DNA of 63,516 nucleotides, taken from NCBI GenBank assembly GCA_944325965.1, contig CALVCB010000003.1, positions 1-63,516 of the forward strand. Reading direction: 5' to 3'. Under the pieces are notes generated by a model. That model searched no databases, had not been told where the DNA came from, and was given only the letters and a program-made list of their open reading frames with translations. Shown here one piece after another: positions 51,866-61,430 of the stretch. The translations under genes and the position numbers were made by a program. The stretch's first letter is position 1; every line of letters starts with the position of its first letter. The DNA is from an uncultured Bacteroidales bacterium. GTDB lineage: Bacteria > Bacteroidota > Bacteroidia > Bacteroidales > UBA932.

Positions 51866-53596
51866 ATGTCAGAATATATAGTATCAGCACGAAAATACAG
51901 GCCGGACAGCTTCGGGACACTCATCGGCCAGGACAACATCGCCCAGACTCTTAAGAACTCGATTCTCAGGGGACAGCTTGCCCATGCCTACCTGTTCTGC
52001 GGGCCACGCGGGGTCGGCAAGACAAGTACGGCAAGGATATTCGCAAAGACCATAAACTGCTCCGACCCGACACCGGACATGGAGCCATGCGGGAAATGCG
52101 AGTCGTGCCAGTCCTTCGCAGAAGGAAGGTCCTACTGCATACATGAGCTGGACGCCGCCTCAAATAATGGAGTGGATGACATAAAGGCCCTGATGGACCA
52201 GGTCCGTATCCCGCCTCAGGTCGGAAAATACAGCGTATACATCATAGACGAGGTACACATGCTTTCACAGGCAGCTTTCAATGCCTTCCTGAAGACTCTT
52301 GAGGAACCTCCCGCACATGCAATATTCATTCTCGCTACTACCGAAAAGCACAAGATACTCCCTACCATACTGTCCAGATGCCAGACCTACGACTTCAACA
52401 GGATTACAATAGAAGACATAGTCCGCAATTTGCGCGGCATAGCCACACGGGAAGGAATAAAGATAGACGATGAATCGCTCCATATCATAGCCCACAAGGC
52501 TGACGGGGCGATGAGAGACGCCCTGACCATATTCGACCAGACAGTGGCATTCTGCGGGACGGAGGTGAAATACCAGGATGTACTGAAGAACCTGAATGTA
52601 CTGGACTACGAGCACTGTTTCATGCTCGTGGAGGACTTCCTCAGGGGGGACTATGCAGCCGCACTGCTCAAATTTGACGAAATCCTGTCCAAAGGATTCA
52701 ATGCGCTCCACTTCATGGCGGCCCTAAGCTCCCATTTCAGGGACCTAGCAGTCAGCAAAAGCGCAGGTCTCGAGGCACTGCTTGACCTGCCGGAGTCCCT
52801 GAAGAAAAAATACAGGGAGCAGGCGGAGCGCTGCCCCATTCAGTTCCTGTACGATTCGCTCAACATAACCACGGCATGCGAGGCCGGTTACAGGGCAAGC
52901 ATAAATCCGAGGCTGCATATAGAATTCGCACTGATGAAACTCAGCTTCCTGTCGAGAAAGGTGCAGGACCAGCCTGCTGCAGGGCGTCCAGCAATGCAGG
53001 AAACGCGTCCGGCACCGGCGCCATCCTCCTCAGAAGTAGGGAGGCAGGACAGCGGCCCTGTCCCGGGACCGGCTGATACAGATAAAGATGAAAAGCCACG
53101 GGAGACGGCACCGAGAAGGCGACAGGGCCGCAACGGCGCACCGGCGGGCCTGTCCATCAAGTCCGTGATGTCAGGAACGGAAGACAATGCCACGGCAGAT
53201 GCCCCAAGGCCGGAATTATCCGAAATCCCTGACGACGAGCTGCTGAAATTCAAGTGGAAAGACCTTGCCGCAAGGTATGCTTCAAAACCGAGGCTGGCTA
53301 ATACGCTGAGCTCATCCTCGCTCGATATCATGCTGCGGGATGGAGCGAAGCATGTCACATTCACAGTACAGAATGTCGCCCAGAAAGAGTGGATAGAGTC
53401 AAAACTGCTTCACGAGCTGGAGAAAGCATTCAGGGGGCTTGCAGGATCGGACAGAATATACCTCAAGGTATCCGTACTTCCGGATACTGAGGTAAAGCAG
53501 ACTGTATATATGCCGAGCGAGCAGGCAAAGGACCTGATGTCAAAGAATGAAGAAGTCAAAAACCTTGTAAAGGACTTCGAACTGGATGTAAAATAA
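51866..53596 (+). CDS. dnaX: DNA polymerase III subunit gamma/tau
   Basis: A 576-residue clamp-loader ATPase. The Walker A is GPRGVGKTS (residues 46-54), a zinc module uses Cys65, Cys75, Cys78 and Cys81, and the Walker B/DExx is YIIDEVH (125-131). SRC occurs in TILSRCQTYDF. The clamp-loader domain III follows, then a Pro/Ala-rich linker (about 375-430) and a C-terminal tau-like domain. No frameshift signal for a short gamma form was noticed. lptB follows at 18 bp. Confidence 0.95.
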   Translation: MSEYIVSARKYRPDSFGTLIGQDNIAQTLKNSILRGQLAHAYLFCGPRGVGKTSTARIFAKTINCSDPTPDMEPCGKCESCQSFAEGRSYCIHELDAASNNGVDDIKALMDQVRIPPQVGKYSVYIIDEVHMLSQAAFNAFLKTLEEPPAHAIFILATTEKHKILPTILSRCQTYDFNRITIEDIVRNLRGIATREGIKIDDESLHIIAHKADGAMRDALTIFDQTVAFCGTEVKYQDVLKNLNVLDYEHCFMLVEDFLRGDYAAALLKFDEILSKGFNALHFMAALSSHFRDLAVSKSAGLEALLDLPESLKKKYREQAERCPIQFLYDSLNITTACEAGYRASINPRLHIEFALMKLSFLSRKVQDQPAAGRPAMQETRPAPAPSSSEVGRQDSGPVPGPADTDKDEKPRETAPRRRQGRNGAPAGLSIKSVMSGTEDNATADAPRPELSEIPDDELLKFKWKDLAARYASKPRLANTLSSSSLDIMLRDGAKHVTFTVQNVAQKEWIESKLLHELEKAFRGLAGSDRIYLKVSVLPDTEVKQTVYMPSEQAKDLMSKNEEVKNLVKDFELDVK

Positions 53597-53614
53597 TTCA
53601 TACGGAAAACAATC

Positions 53615-54397
53615 ATGAGACTGCGTTGCGAAAACCTAGTAAAGAAATATGGAGTACGTACTGTTGTAAAGGGCGTATCAATGGAGGTGTCTCAGGGGGA
53701 GATTGTGGGTTTCCTCGGCCCCAACGGGGCTGGAAAGACAACAAGCTTCTACATGATAACCGGCCTTATCGTCCCCAATGCAGGAAGGATCTTCCTTGAC
53801 GATGAGGACATCACCTCACTCCCCATGTACATGAGGGCACAGAAAGGGGTGGGCTATCTCGCCCAGGAAGCATCCGTATTCAGGAGAATGTCAGTAGAAG
53901 ACAATATTATGTCCGTCATGGAAATGTCTTCCTACTCAAAGGCCGAAAGAAAAGAAAGGCTGGAGTCCCTGATTGACGAGTTCAACCTCCATAAGGTTAG
54001 AAAGAGCCTCGGGATACAGCTCTCAGGAGGGGAAAGGAGACGATGTGAAATAGCACGGGCCCTGGCCATCGACCCTAAATTCATCCTTCTTGACGAGCCT
54101 TTCGCCGGAGTCGACCCGATAGCGGTAGAGGATATCCAGTACATCATTGCCAAACTGAAATACAAAAACATCGGGGTGATCATCACCGACCATAATGTAG
54201 GAGAGACGCTGGCCATCATCGACAGGGCATACCTGCTTTATGAAGGAAACATACTTCAGAGTGGGACACCGGAGGCACTTGCGGCAGATGACGAGGTCCG
54301 CACAAAATATCTGGGGTCGAACTTCATCCTTAAAAGGTCATCAGCGTTTGACAGAGCACAGACAGAACACGATACAAAAGAAAGGGAGACAGTCTAA
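53615..54397 (+). CDS. lptB: LPS export ABC transporter ATP-binding protein
   Basis: A 260-residue ABC ATPase powering lipopolysaccharide transport with LptF/LptG. Walker A is GPNGAGKTT, the Q-loop region is VGYLAQEASVFRRMSVEDNI, the signature is LSGGERRRCEIARAL, and Walker B is FILLDEPFAGVDPIAVED, with the His switch in ITDHNVGETL. The C-terminus is about 20 residues longer than in Escherichia coli and its last codons form half of the terminator. Confidence 0.94.
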   Translation: MRLRCENLVKKYGVRTVVKGVSMEVSQGEIVGFLGPNGAGKTTSFYMITGLIVPNAGRIFLDDEDITSLPMYMRAQKGVGYLAQEASVFRRMSVEDNIMSVMEMSSYSKAERKERLESLIDEFNLHKVRKSLGIQLSGGERRRCEIARALAIDPKFILLDEPFAGVDPIAVEDIQYIIAKLKYKNIGVIITDHNVGETLAIIDRAYLLYEGNILQSGTPEALAADDEVRTKYLGSNFILKRSSAFDRAQTEHDTKERETV

Positions 54398-54420
54398 ACT
54401 GCCTCCCTTTCTTTTGTATC
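54371..54420. terminator. Long bidirectional terminator around the lptB stop codon
   Basis: Arms 54371-54393 and 54398-54420 pair at 22 of 23 positions, with the 4-base loop CTAA carrying the lptB TAA stop (54395-54397). A-rich and T-rich flanks within the arms let it serve both lptB and the convergent DUF4295 gene. The left arm is coding sequence. Confidence 0.88.
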
Positions 54421-54430
54421 TCCAGCTGAA

Positions 54431-54589
54431 TTAGTGTTTTGCGAAAAAATCTTTCACTTTTTCAGACTCTACGAGCTCCTCTTTGAACATATAGGCCCCA
54501 GTCTTTGGAGACTTGTCCATACGGATACACTTCACCATACTTTTAGCACCAGACTTGGCGCTGAAGGTTGCAACTGCTTTCTTTGCCAT
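54431..54589 (-). CDS. DUF4295 family small protein
   Basis: A 52-residue basic protein, MAKKAVATFSAKSGAKSMVK onwards, ending DFFAKH. Position directly after rpmG (17 bp) and the sequence match the DUF4295 family that accompanies rpmB-rpmG in Bacteroidota, likely ribosome-associated. Function is not established. Confidence 0.88.
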   Translation of the reverse strand: MAKKAVATFSAKSGAKSMVKCIRMDKSPKTGAYMFKEELVESEKVKDFFAKH

Positions 54590-54606
54590 AAATAATAATC
54601 CTCCAA

Positions 54607-54795
54607 TTATTTGATTTCACGATGAAGAGTCACTTTCTTCAGGTATGGATTATATTTCATACGCTCCAGACGCTGAGTCGTATTCTTCTTGTTCTTGGTT
54701 GTGATGTATCTTGATATCCCAGGTACACCGCTTTCTCTCTGCTCAGTGCACTCCAAAATCACCTGCACCCTGTTGCCTTTTGCTTTCTTTGCCAT
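54607..54795 (-). CDS. rpmG: 50S ribosomal protein L33
   Basis: A 62-residue L33 with [38 protein letters not shown]. It lacks the paired zinc cysteines (only one Cys), the C- form. It lies 11 bp after rpmB. Confidence 0.96.
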   Translation of the reverse strand: MAKKAKGNRVQVILECTEQRESGVPGISRYITTKNKKNTTQRLERMKYNPYLKKVTLHREIK

Positions 54796-54806
54796 ATCCG
54801 ACGAAA

Positions 54807-55049
54807 TTAAACAAGGTTAATAAATCCTTTTCTCTGAGCATCTTTGATAGTAGCGTCAAAGCCATTCTTCTCGATTGTCCTGATGCCTTTGCAAGATACC
54901 TTAAGTGTCACGAACCTCTGCTCTGCCTCTGACCAGAATCTCTTGGTCTTGAGGTTCAGGGCGAAAATGCGCTTAGTGCGCCTCTTTGAATGGGAAACAT
55001 TGTTTCCTACCATTCTTTTTCTTCCTGTAACTTGACAAACCTTTGCCAT
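54807..55049 (-). CDS. rpmB: 50S ribosomal protein L28
   Basis: An 80-residue L28: [27 protein letters not shown], then [22 protein letters not shown]. The first gene of the rpmB-rpmG-DUF4295 operon. Confidence 0.96.
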   Translation of the reverse strand: MAKVCQVTGRKRMVGNNVSHSKRRTKRIFALNLKTKRFWSEAEQRFVTLKVSCKGIRTIEKNGFDATIKDAQRKGFINLV

Positions 55050-55089
55050 TGTATATAACTTTTTTAATTATTTCACACTTTTGGGGCTG

Positions 55090-55120
55090 CAAATATCGTA
55101 TAAAAAATCCTGAAAAACAA
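55090..55120 (-). promoter_or_regulatory. Promoter of rpmB operon
   Basis: Minus-strand GATATTTG (plus 55090-55097, one mismatch to TAnnTTTG) with TTG (plus 55118-55120) 20 bp further upstream, 40 bp before the ATG. The -33 lies only a few bases from the end of lepB. Confidence 0.5.
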
Positions 55121-55126
55121 GTATTT

Positions 55127-56476
55127 CTATACAAACTTGAAAAACCTGCGCCACCTGATATTCTTCGGGAACGACTTGTTCTTGTCGGAAGAAAACCAGA
55201 TCAGTACCGGTTTCCCGACGATATGGTCTTCCGGGACAAATCCCCAATATCTCGAGTCAAGGGAATTGTGCCTGTTGTCGCCCATCATAAAATAATAGTC
55301 CTGTCGGAAAGTATAGCTTTCAGTCTCCTTACCGTTTATCGATATCTTCCCGTCAGGTGAAACTGCCAGGTCATTTCCTTCATAAGCGGTTATTATCCTC
55401 TCGTATAAAGGAAGATTCAGAGTATCGAGAGACACTGAAGCGCCCTTGCGGGGTATCCAAATCGGACCGTAATTGTCCCGCGTCCATTCGAATGACTCGG
55501 AAAACGGGAATATCGTAAGATACGAGTCATTATAGTCCGGAGGATATCTGTCTACATTCCTGTTTACCTCGACAACATTGGAATATGACGATACTGTTTC
55601 CATCATTGAAGCCGTAAGAGGCATCGCAGGATAGCCCGGCAACTGGGAACTGTAGGCCAGTTCTGCCGTATTGATCCCGAGCCTGTCGAGATTTTTCGGG
55701 TTGATTCTCTCGCCATTAGTGACAACGGTATATGTATTCTGTATGCCCGGATATTCTTCCTGAGGCCTGGAATTGACATATACTCTGCCGTCGATGACCT
55801 GAAGGGTATCTCCCGCAACAGCTACGCACCTCTTTACATAATGGTCTTTCTTGTCCATCGGACGGACCTTTACCGGACCGTACTGTCTGATGGCATAATC
55901 CCTTCCGACGAGTCTGCAGAACATATAGTAGTCTTCCGCAGGAACCTTTGAAAGGACGGTATCGCCATTAGGAAAGCCGAACACTACATAATCTCCCCTC
56001 TTCACATGACCGAACCCTTTAAGACGCCTGTAATCGTTCTGGACCAGAGTTGAATAGGACTCTTTTCCATTAGGAAGTACATTATGGGTAAAAGGCACAG
56101 TCAACGGAGTCTGGGGAACTCTCGGACCGTATGCAAGCTTGCTGACGAACAGATGGTCTCCTGTCAGAAGCGAACTTTCCATAGAAGAAGAAGGAATCTT
56201 GAAGGCCTGGAAGAAGAACGTATTGAAGAAAGTTACGACAATGGCAGCGAATATGATGGCGTCAAGCCAGTCCAGCAGCACATTGTGCTTTTCCCCTTCC
56301 TTATAATATTTTTTCCAGAACACCCATTTCACCTTGCGTGTGATATGGTGGTCGAAAATCACTACAAGTCCGAGGAGCCACCAATAGTTCCCAAGCCAGA
56401 TTACCCACAACAGATAGAGCAGGGCCCAGAATATGAACCTGGTCCATTTGCTGTGATATAATTCCTTCCAGCTCAC
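55127..56476 (-). CDS. lepB: Signal peptidase I (large Bacteroidota form)
   Basis: A 449-residue membrane peptidase that removes Sec/Tat signal peptides. Hydrophobic segments lie at residues 12-45 and 70-90. The nucleophile is Ser98 in FKIPSSSMESS, and the general base is Lys215 in YVKRCVAVAGDTLQV. The terminal box reads FMMGDNRHNSLDSRYWGFVPE. A large insertion between about residues 230 and 370 makes it longer than the Escherichia coli enzyme, as seen in this phylum. It lies 9 bp after rplT. Confidence 0.94.
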   Translation of the reverse strand: MSWKELYHSKWTRFIFWALLYLLWVIWLGNYWWLLGLVVIFDHHITRKVKWVFWKKYYKEGEKHNVLLDWLDAIIFAAIVVTFFNTFFFQAFKIPSSSMESSLLTGDHLFVSKLAYGPRVPQTPLTVPFTHNVLPNGKESYSTLVQNDYRRLKGFGHVKRGDYVVFGFPNGDTVLSKVPAEDYYMFCRLVGRDYAIRQYGPVKVRPMDKKDHYVKRCVAVAGDTLQVIDGRVYVNSRPQEEYPGIQNTYTVVTNGERINPKNLDRLGINTAELAYSSQLPGYPAMPLTASMMETVSSYSNVVEVNRNVDRYPPDYNDSYLTIFPFSESFEWTRDNYGPIWIPRKGASVSLDTLNLPLYERIITAYEGNDLAVSPDGKISINGKETESYTFRQDYYFMMGDNRHNSLDSRYWGFVPEDHIVGKPVLIWFSSDKNKSFPKNIRWRRFFKFV

Positions 56477-56485
56477 AGCAGAGGA

Positions 56486-56830
56486 CTATTTTACAGAGTT
56501 TATAATTGCCTCAAATGCCTGAGGATTATTCATGGCAAGGTCTGCAAGCACTTTACGGTTAAGGCCGATGTTCTGCTTCGAAATCCTGCCCATGAACTGT
56601 GAATAAGTCATACCGTACTGACGTGCAGCAGCATTGATTCTCTGGATCCAAAGGGCACGGAAAGAACGCTTCTTTGCCTTACGGTCACGATAGGCATAGG
56701 TAAGTCCTTTCTCATAGGTGTTCTTTGCTACTGTCCAGACATTCTTTCTTGAAAGAAAATTACCGCGGGTTTTTTTGAGAATCTTTTTGCGGCGAGCCCT
56801 TGAGGCTACTGAATTTACCGATCTTGGCAT
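56486..56830 (-). CDS. rplT: 50S ribosomal protein L20
   Basis: A 114-residue L20: [19 protein letters not shown], then [24 protein letters not shown] and [10 protein letters not shown]. It follows rpmI by 88 bp. Confidence 0.97.
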   Translation of the reverse strand: MPRSVNSVASRARRKKILKKTRGNFLSRKNVWTVAKNTYEKGLTYAYRDRKAKKRSFRALWIQRINAAARQYGMTYSQFMGRISKQNIGLNRKVLADLAMNNPQAFEAIINSVK

Positions 56831-56918
56831 AATTTAACTGTTTTATGGATACAGTGTCCTGTCGCGGAACTTCTCAACTGTATTCCAAGTTTAACTTAAA
56901 TAATTGATTTAAGAAAGA

Positions 56919-57113
56919 TTACATTCCCAATAAAGCTTTGACTCTGCTTTCGTCCACTTTGTGTACGAGGCCGAAATGGGTCAAATTCCTTTTCTGCTTT
57001 TTGGTCTTTTTGGTGAGAATGTGGCTTTTGTAAGCGTGTTTTCTCTTCACTTTTCCCGTTCCGGTAAGCGTGAAACGCTTTTTTGAACCGGAGTTGGTCT
57101 TAATCTTTGGCAT
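56919..57113 (-). CDS. rpmI: 50S ribosomal protein L35
   Basis: A 64-residue L35: [20 protein letters not shown] onward, with the [18 protein letters not shown] core. It lies 49 bp after infC. The gap begins with a small hairpin, ATCCAA/TTGGAT (57148-57163), at the infC stop. Confidence 0.96.
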   Translation of the reverse strand: MPKIKTNSGSKKRFTLTGTGKVKRKHAYKSHILTKKTKKQKRNLTHFGLVHKVDESRVKALLGM

Positions 57114-57162
57114 AGTTAAATTTTTTAACTGTTAATAAATATTCATCATCCAATCACTTGGA

Positions 57163-57792
57163 TTACTTTTTCTTAATCGGTGCAATCATCATTATCATCC
57201 TTTTACCCTCCAGCTTAGGCATCTGCTCGGCACGGCCGTACTCCTCAAGCTCAACCGCGAACCTCAACAGGAGCTTCTCCCCCTGGTCCGAATAAATGAT
57301 TGATCTTCCCTTGAAGAATACAGAGGCCTTTACTTTCGACCCTTCCTGAAGGAACTCCACCGCATGCTTCAGCTTGAACTGGAAATCATGCTCATCAGTG
57401 TTTGGGCCGAAACGGATCTCCTTGATCACAATCTTCGCGGAGTTGGACTTCATCTCCTTAGCCCTCTTCTTCTGCTGATAGAGATACTTCTGATAGTCAA
57501 TGATCTTGCATACAGGGGGATCGGCCTTTGCACTTATCTCCACCAGATCAAGCCCTAAATCATCAGCCATCTTCATGGCTTCCGTTAAAGAATAGATCCC
57601 CTGTTCCTGGATATTATCCCCGACCAGGCGAACTCTTGAGGCAGTAATCTCCTCATTGATCCTTAATTCATTTTCGTCCTTCCTCTGTCTTTGAGGCCCT
57701 CTAGGGTCGGGACGCCCTGCACCGTTGTTAGAATTGTTGTTCGGTCTCGGTCCGTTGAACCGTGGTGCAGATGGTTTGAATGGTGTTGCGAT
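57163..57792 (-). CDS. infC: Translation initiation factor IF-3, apparent AUC start
   Basis: A 209-residue IF-3. The core shows NEEITASRVRLVGDN, LDLVEISAKADPPVCKIIDYQKYLYQQKKRAKE, VIKEIRFGPNTDEHDF and VFFKGRS, after a Pro/Asn-rich N-terminal arm. The frame contains no ATG, GTG or TTG upstream of an internal Met that would lose the first 70 or so residues. An in-frame TAG lies just upstream. The only fitting initiator is ATC at 57790-57792, 8 bases after a perfect AGGAGG, echoing the rare AUU start used for infC autoregulation in other bacteria. It lies 39 bp after thrS. Confidence 0.88.
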   Translation of the reverse strand: MATPFKPSAPRFNGPRPNNNSNNGAGRPDPRGPQRQRKDENELRINEEITASRVRLVGDNIQEQGIYSLTEAMKMADDLGLDLVEISAKADPPVCKIIDYQKYLYQQKKRAKEMKSNSAKIVIKEIRFGPNTDEHDFQFKLKHAVEFLQEGSKVKASVFFKGRSIIYSDQGEKLLLRFAVELEEYGRAEQMPKLEGKRMIMMIAPIKKK

Positions 57793-57831
57793 AAATTTAT
57801 CCTCCTATAATTTAATTAATATTATACAAGG

Positions 57832-59793
57832 CTACGACAACTGTGCCTTGACTTCATCACTCACAAGCCTGATGAACTCATCCACAGTCATTGTCCCCTC
57901 ATCTTTACCTCCCTGGCGTCTTACCGACAGGGTGTTGTCCTCAACTTCCTTTTCTCCGACGACCACAAGGAACGGAACCCTCTTCAACTCATTTTCACGT
58001 ATCCTTTTACCGATGGTCTCGTTTCTGTCGTCCAATGCGGCGCGAATATCGGAATTATTCAGTAATTCACAAACTTTTTTTGCATAATCAGTGAATTTTT
58101 CGCTGACTGGCAATATGTTGACCTGCTCAGGAGTAAGCCAAAGAGGAAGCTTTCCTCCGGTATGCTCGAGTAATACGGCGACAAACCTTTCAAGGGATCC
58201 GAACGGCGCCCTGTGGATCATGACAGGACGGTGTTTCTTCCCGTCGCTTCCGGTATATTCAAGTTCAAAGCGCTCAGGCAGGTTGTAGTCCACCTGTATG
58301 GTACCGAGCTGCCACTTCCTGCCGATGGCGTCCTTCACCATGAAGTCGAGCTTAGGGCCATAGAAAGCAGCCTCCCCGTATTCCACCACGGTCTTGAGCC
58401 CCTTCTCTGCAGCGGCATCGATGATAGCCTGCTCGGCTTTGGCCCAGTTCTCGTCGGACCCAATATATTTTTCCTTGTGGTCCGGGTCACGAAGGGATAC
58501 CTGTGCGATATACTCATTGAAATTCAATGTCTTGAACACATAAAGTATAATGTCGATTACCTTGCAGAACTCTTCCTTTATCTGGTCTGGGCGGCAGAAC
58601 AGATGGGCGTCATCCTGAGTAAAGCCGCGTACCCTCGTAAGCCCGTGGAGCTCCCCGCTCTGCTCATAACGGTAAACCGTACCGAACTCCGCATATCTGA
58701 GAGGCAGGTCCTTGTAAGACCTCGGCCTTGTCCTGTATATCTCGCAATGGTGAGGGCAGTTCATCGGCTTGAGAAGGAACTCCTCACCCTCCTGTGGAGT
58801 ATGTATAGGCTGGAATGAATCCTTGCCGTATTTTGCATAATGGCCTGATGTCACATACAGGTCCTTGTTTCCTATATGCGGGGTTATCACCGGGAGGTAG
58901 CCGTAGGACTTCTGTACCTTCCTCAGGAAGTTCTCCAAACGTTCCCTCAGCTCGGCTCCCTTCGGCAGCCACAGAGGCAGTCCCTGTCCGACCCTTGCGG
59001 AAAATGCGAAAAGCTCCATTTCTTTCCCGATCTTCCTGTGGTCGCGTTTTTTTGCCTCCTCCAGCATTGCCAGATACTCGTCAAGCATAGATTTCTTCGG
59101 GAATGATATGCCGTAGATGCGGGTAAGCATGTTACGTTTCTCGTCGCCTCTCCAGTATGCCCCTGCTATAGAGGTGAGCTTGACGGCCTTGATGACAGAA
59201 GTGTCCCTCAGGTGCGGTCCGCGGCAAAGGTCGGTAAACGAACCGTTGGTATAGAATGAAATGGTGCCGTCCTCGAGCTCTCCGATAAGCTCGCACTTGT
59301 ACTCGTCCCCCTTCTTCTGGAACGTCTTGAGGGCGTCTGCCTTGGAGACTTCCTGACGGACGAACTTCTCCTTGGAACGGGCGAACTCCATCATCTTGTC
59401 CTCGATGGCCTTGAGGTCGGACTCGGAAATCTGCCTCCCGCCGAAATCCACATCATAGTAGAACCCGTTCTCGATTGCCGGCCCTATGCCGAACTTGACC
59501 CCGGGATAGAGGGCCTCGAGGGCCTGGGCTAACAGGTGTGAAGAAGAATGCCAGAAGACATGCTTGGCCTGGTCGTCCTCCCATTTATGGAATTTGATTG
59601 AAGCGTCCTGCCCTATAGGACGGTCCAGATCGTATATCGTACCTTTTCCTTTTGCGTCATCATTGAAAACTACCGTGGCGGCGAGCACTTCGGCCGCCAG
59701 CCTCGGGCTTATGCTCTGCGCAATCTCATAGCCTGTAACGCCTTTCTCAAAGGCCTTCACGCTACCGTCGGGAAATGTGATATTCACGTTCAT
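57832..59793 (-). CDS. thrS: Threonyl-tRNA synthetase
   Basis: A 653-residue class II synthetase. It has an N-terminal TGS domain ([21 protein letters not shown]) and the zinc-dependent editing/SAD region ([12 protein letters not shown]). The catalytic core has [43 protein letters not shown] and [14 protein letters not shown]. The anticodon-binding domain ends the protein. It starts the thrS-infC-rpmI-rplT-lepB operon. Confidence 0.97.
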   Translation of the reverse strand: MNVNITFPDGSVKAFEKGVTGYEIAQSISPRLAAEVLAATVVFNDDAKGKGTIYDLDRPIGQDASIKFHKWEDDQAKHVFWHSSSHLLAQALEALYPGVKFGIGPAIENGFYYDVDFGGRQISESDLKAIEDKMMEFARSKEKFVRQEVSKADALKTFQKKGDEYKCELIGELEDGTISFYTNGSFTDLCRGPHLRDTSVIKAVKLTSIAGAYWRGDEKRNMLTRIYGISFPKKSMLDEYLAMLEEAKKRDHRKIGKEMELFAFSARVGQGLPLWLPKGAELRERLENFLRKVQKSYGYLPVITPHIGNKDLYVTSGHYAKYGKDSFQPIHTPQEGEEFLLKPMNCPHHCEIYRTRPRSYKDLPLRYAEFGTVYRYEQSGELHGLTRVRGFTQDDAHLFCRPDQIKEEFCKVIDIILYVFKTLNFNEYIAQVSLRDPDHKEKYIGSDENWAKAEQAIIDAAAEKGLKTVVEYGEAAFYGPKLDFMVKDAIGRKWQLGTIQVDYNLPERFELEYTGSDGKKHRPVMIHRAPFGSLERFVAVLLEHTGGKLPLWLTPEQVNILPVSEKFTDYAKKVCELLNNSDIRAALDDRNETIGKRIRENELKRVPFLVVVGEKEVEDNTLSVRRQGGKDEGTMTVDEFIRLVSDEVKAQLS

Positions 59794-59839
59794 ATTATAT
59801 TGTATTTAACGTCAGTCCTGTTATTTTCACCAAAGGCTG

Positions 59840-59847
59840 CAAAGGTA
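59840..59847 (-). promoter_or_regulatory. -7 element of thrS operon
   Basis: Minus-strand TACCTTTG, 46 bp upstream of the thrS ATG. The -33 position is occupied by the opposing gene's -7 element (59860-59867), so the two promoters overlap and may exclude each other. Confidence 0.5.
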
Positions 59848-59859
59848 CGAATTTTTTTC

Positions 59860-59867
59860 TATCTTTG
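59860..59867 (+). promoter_or_regulatory. -7 element of the DUF4199-glycosyltransferase operon
   Basis: TATCTTTG matches the consensus, 34 bp before the ATG at 59902. It is back-to-back with the thrS -7 element. Confidence 0.5.
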
Positions 59868-59901
59868 CGCAGTTATCTACATATTGTTTTCCATATCAAT
59901 T

Positions 59902-60447
59902 ATGAATCAGGATCTAACGACCAGGACAATCTGGAGCAAAGCCGGAATTTCGGGCATCGCACTCGGGGCAGTTTCCGGGGCATTCATGTTTATAGGGCAG
60001 GCCACCGGCAGCATAGGCTCTCCGGTTGTGTCGACACTGCTGTCGCTCTTATTGTGGCTCGCAAAGTTCGCCGGGTGCATCTGGCTGATGATGTTCTTCA
60101 TGAAGAAGCTGTGCTCGGAATTCGGGGAGGCCACCAATGCGGACACATTCAAGTTCGGCATGGCCACCGCCCTTCTGTCGGCCCTGATCTATTCCGCAAT
60201 AAGCCTTGCCAACATTCTGTTCATATCGCCGGACCTGTTCTCGGAACAGATGTCGGCAGCCATCCAGACATATTCTTCCATGCTGGACAGCAATTCCATG
60301 GCCATGCTTGAAAAAATGGAGGACAGCTATCCGCAGATCTCATTCTTCTCCAACCTGATATACTGCTTCCTCTACGGGACCGTACTGTCAGCCATCCTAT
60401 CGAGGAACATACCGGCCCGTGACCCATTCGCAAATTTCGAGAAATGA
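59902..60447 (+). CDS. DUF4199 membrane protein
   Basis: A 181-residue membrane protein with four hydrophobic segments (about residues 13-35, 40-65, 84-108 and 148-168), fitting DUF4199, a Bacteroidota family of unknown role. It includes WLMMFFMKKLCSEFGEATNADTFKFGMATALLSALIYS. ATG 59902 is preferred over the longer frame, which runs through the promoter. The stop overlaps the next start (ATGA), a pairing with a DPM1-like glycosyltransferase often seen in this phylum. Confidence 0.82.
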   Translation: MNQDLTTRTIWSKAGISGIALGAVSGAFMFIGQATGSIGSPVVSTLLSLLLWLAKFAGCIWLMMFFMKKLCSEFGEATNADTFKFGMATALLSALIYSAISLANILFISPDLFSEQMSAAIQTYSSMLDSNSMAMLEKMEDSYPQISFFSNLIYCFLYGTVLSAILSRNIPARDPFANFEK

Positions 60448-61418
60448 CCACTAAAGACAATTTCGACAAAGATATTTCCATTGTCATACCCCTGTTCAAC
60501 GAAGCCGAATCCCTGCCGGAGCTTGCCGGCTGGATCAGGTCAGTGATGGAAAGGGAAGGTTTCGTGTATGAAATCATAATGGTCGACGATGGCAGCAATG
60601 ACGGCTCATGGGATGAGATAATATCCCTTTCCCGGTCGGACAATGCGATAAGGGGAATATCCTTCAGAAGGAATTACGGGAAGTCAGCCGCCCTGTACTG
60701 CGGCTTCAAGGCTGCCGAAGGGCGTGTGGTAATAACCATGGACGCAGACCTGCAGGATTCTCCGGAAGAAATTCCGGAAATGTACAGGATGATTACCGGG
60801 GACGGCTACGACATAGTCTCCGGATGGAAGCAGCACAGGAAAGACAACAAGCTGACAAAGAACCTCCCTTCAAAACTGTACAATGCTACTGCCAGGAAAA
60901 TAACCGGAATCCGCCTGCATGACATGAACTGCGGACTGAAGGCATACAGGCATGAGGTAGTCAAGAACATCGAGGTGTACGGAGAGATGCACCGCTTCAT
61001 ACCTTACATGGCAAAGAACGCCGGATTCACGAAGATAACCGAAAAGCCTGTACACCACCAGAAACGCAAATACGGAAAAAGCAAATTCGGGATGAACCGG
61101 TTTGTCAACGGCTTCCTGGACCTGCTTTCCATCTGGTTCCTGTGCACCTTCGGGAAGAACCCCATGCATTTCTTCGGGCTTACCGGCATACTTATGTTCC
61201 TAACCGGAGGCATAATAGCCGTATGGCTGATCATCTCAAAACTTGTCCACCAGGCCAACGGACTGGGCTTCAGGCCAGTCACGGAGCAACCACTGTTTTA
61301 TCTGGCCCTTGTTGCCGTCCTTGCGGGAATACAGCTCTTCCTTTCTGGTTTCATAAGCGAGCTGGTGTCAAGGAACAGCAGCGAAAGGAACCATTACAAT
61401 ATCAAGGACACGATCTGA
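60444..61418 (+). CDS. GT2 polyprenyl-phosphate glycosyltransferase (DPM1/ArnC-like)
   Basis: A 324-residue GT2 enzyme. The GT-A domain begins DISIVIPLFNEAESLPEL and carries IMVDDGSNDGSWD, SFRRNYGKSAALYCGF and the DxD metal motif in MDADLQDSPEEIPEM. Later come MNCGLKAYRHEV and the HHQKRKYGKSKFG loop. Two C-terminal membrane helices (about 240-265 and 280-305) anchor it. Such enzymes move a sugar onto undecaprenyl phosphate on the cytoplasmic face for use outside. Coupled to the DUF4199 gene by ATGA. Confidence 0.9.
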   Translation: MTTKDNFDKDISIVIPLFNEAESLPELAGWIRSVMEREGFVYEIIMVDDGSNDGSWDEIISLSRSDNAIRGISFRRNYGKSAALYCGFKAAEGRVVITMDADLQDSPEEIPEMYRMITGDGYDIVSGWKQHRKDNKLTKNLPSKLYNATARKITGIRLHDMNCGLKAYRHEVVKNIEVYGEMHRFIPYMAKNAGFTKITEKPVHHQKRKYGKSKFGMNRFVNGFLDLLSIWFLCTFGKNPMHFFGLTGILMFLTGGIIAVWLIISKLVHQANGLGFRPVTEQPLFYLALVAVLAGIQLFLSGFISELVSRNSSERNHYNIKDTI

Positions 61419-61430
61419 ACCCCACCTGTC

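Noticed and set aside
57163-57576. infC read as a truncated gene starting at an internal Met
   Set aside because: The conserved N-terminal IF-3 domain continues upstream in frame to the ATC with a Shine-Dalgarno; truncation would remove essential sequence.
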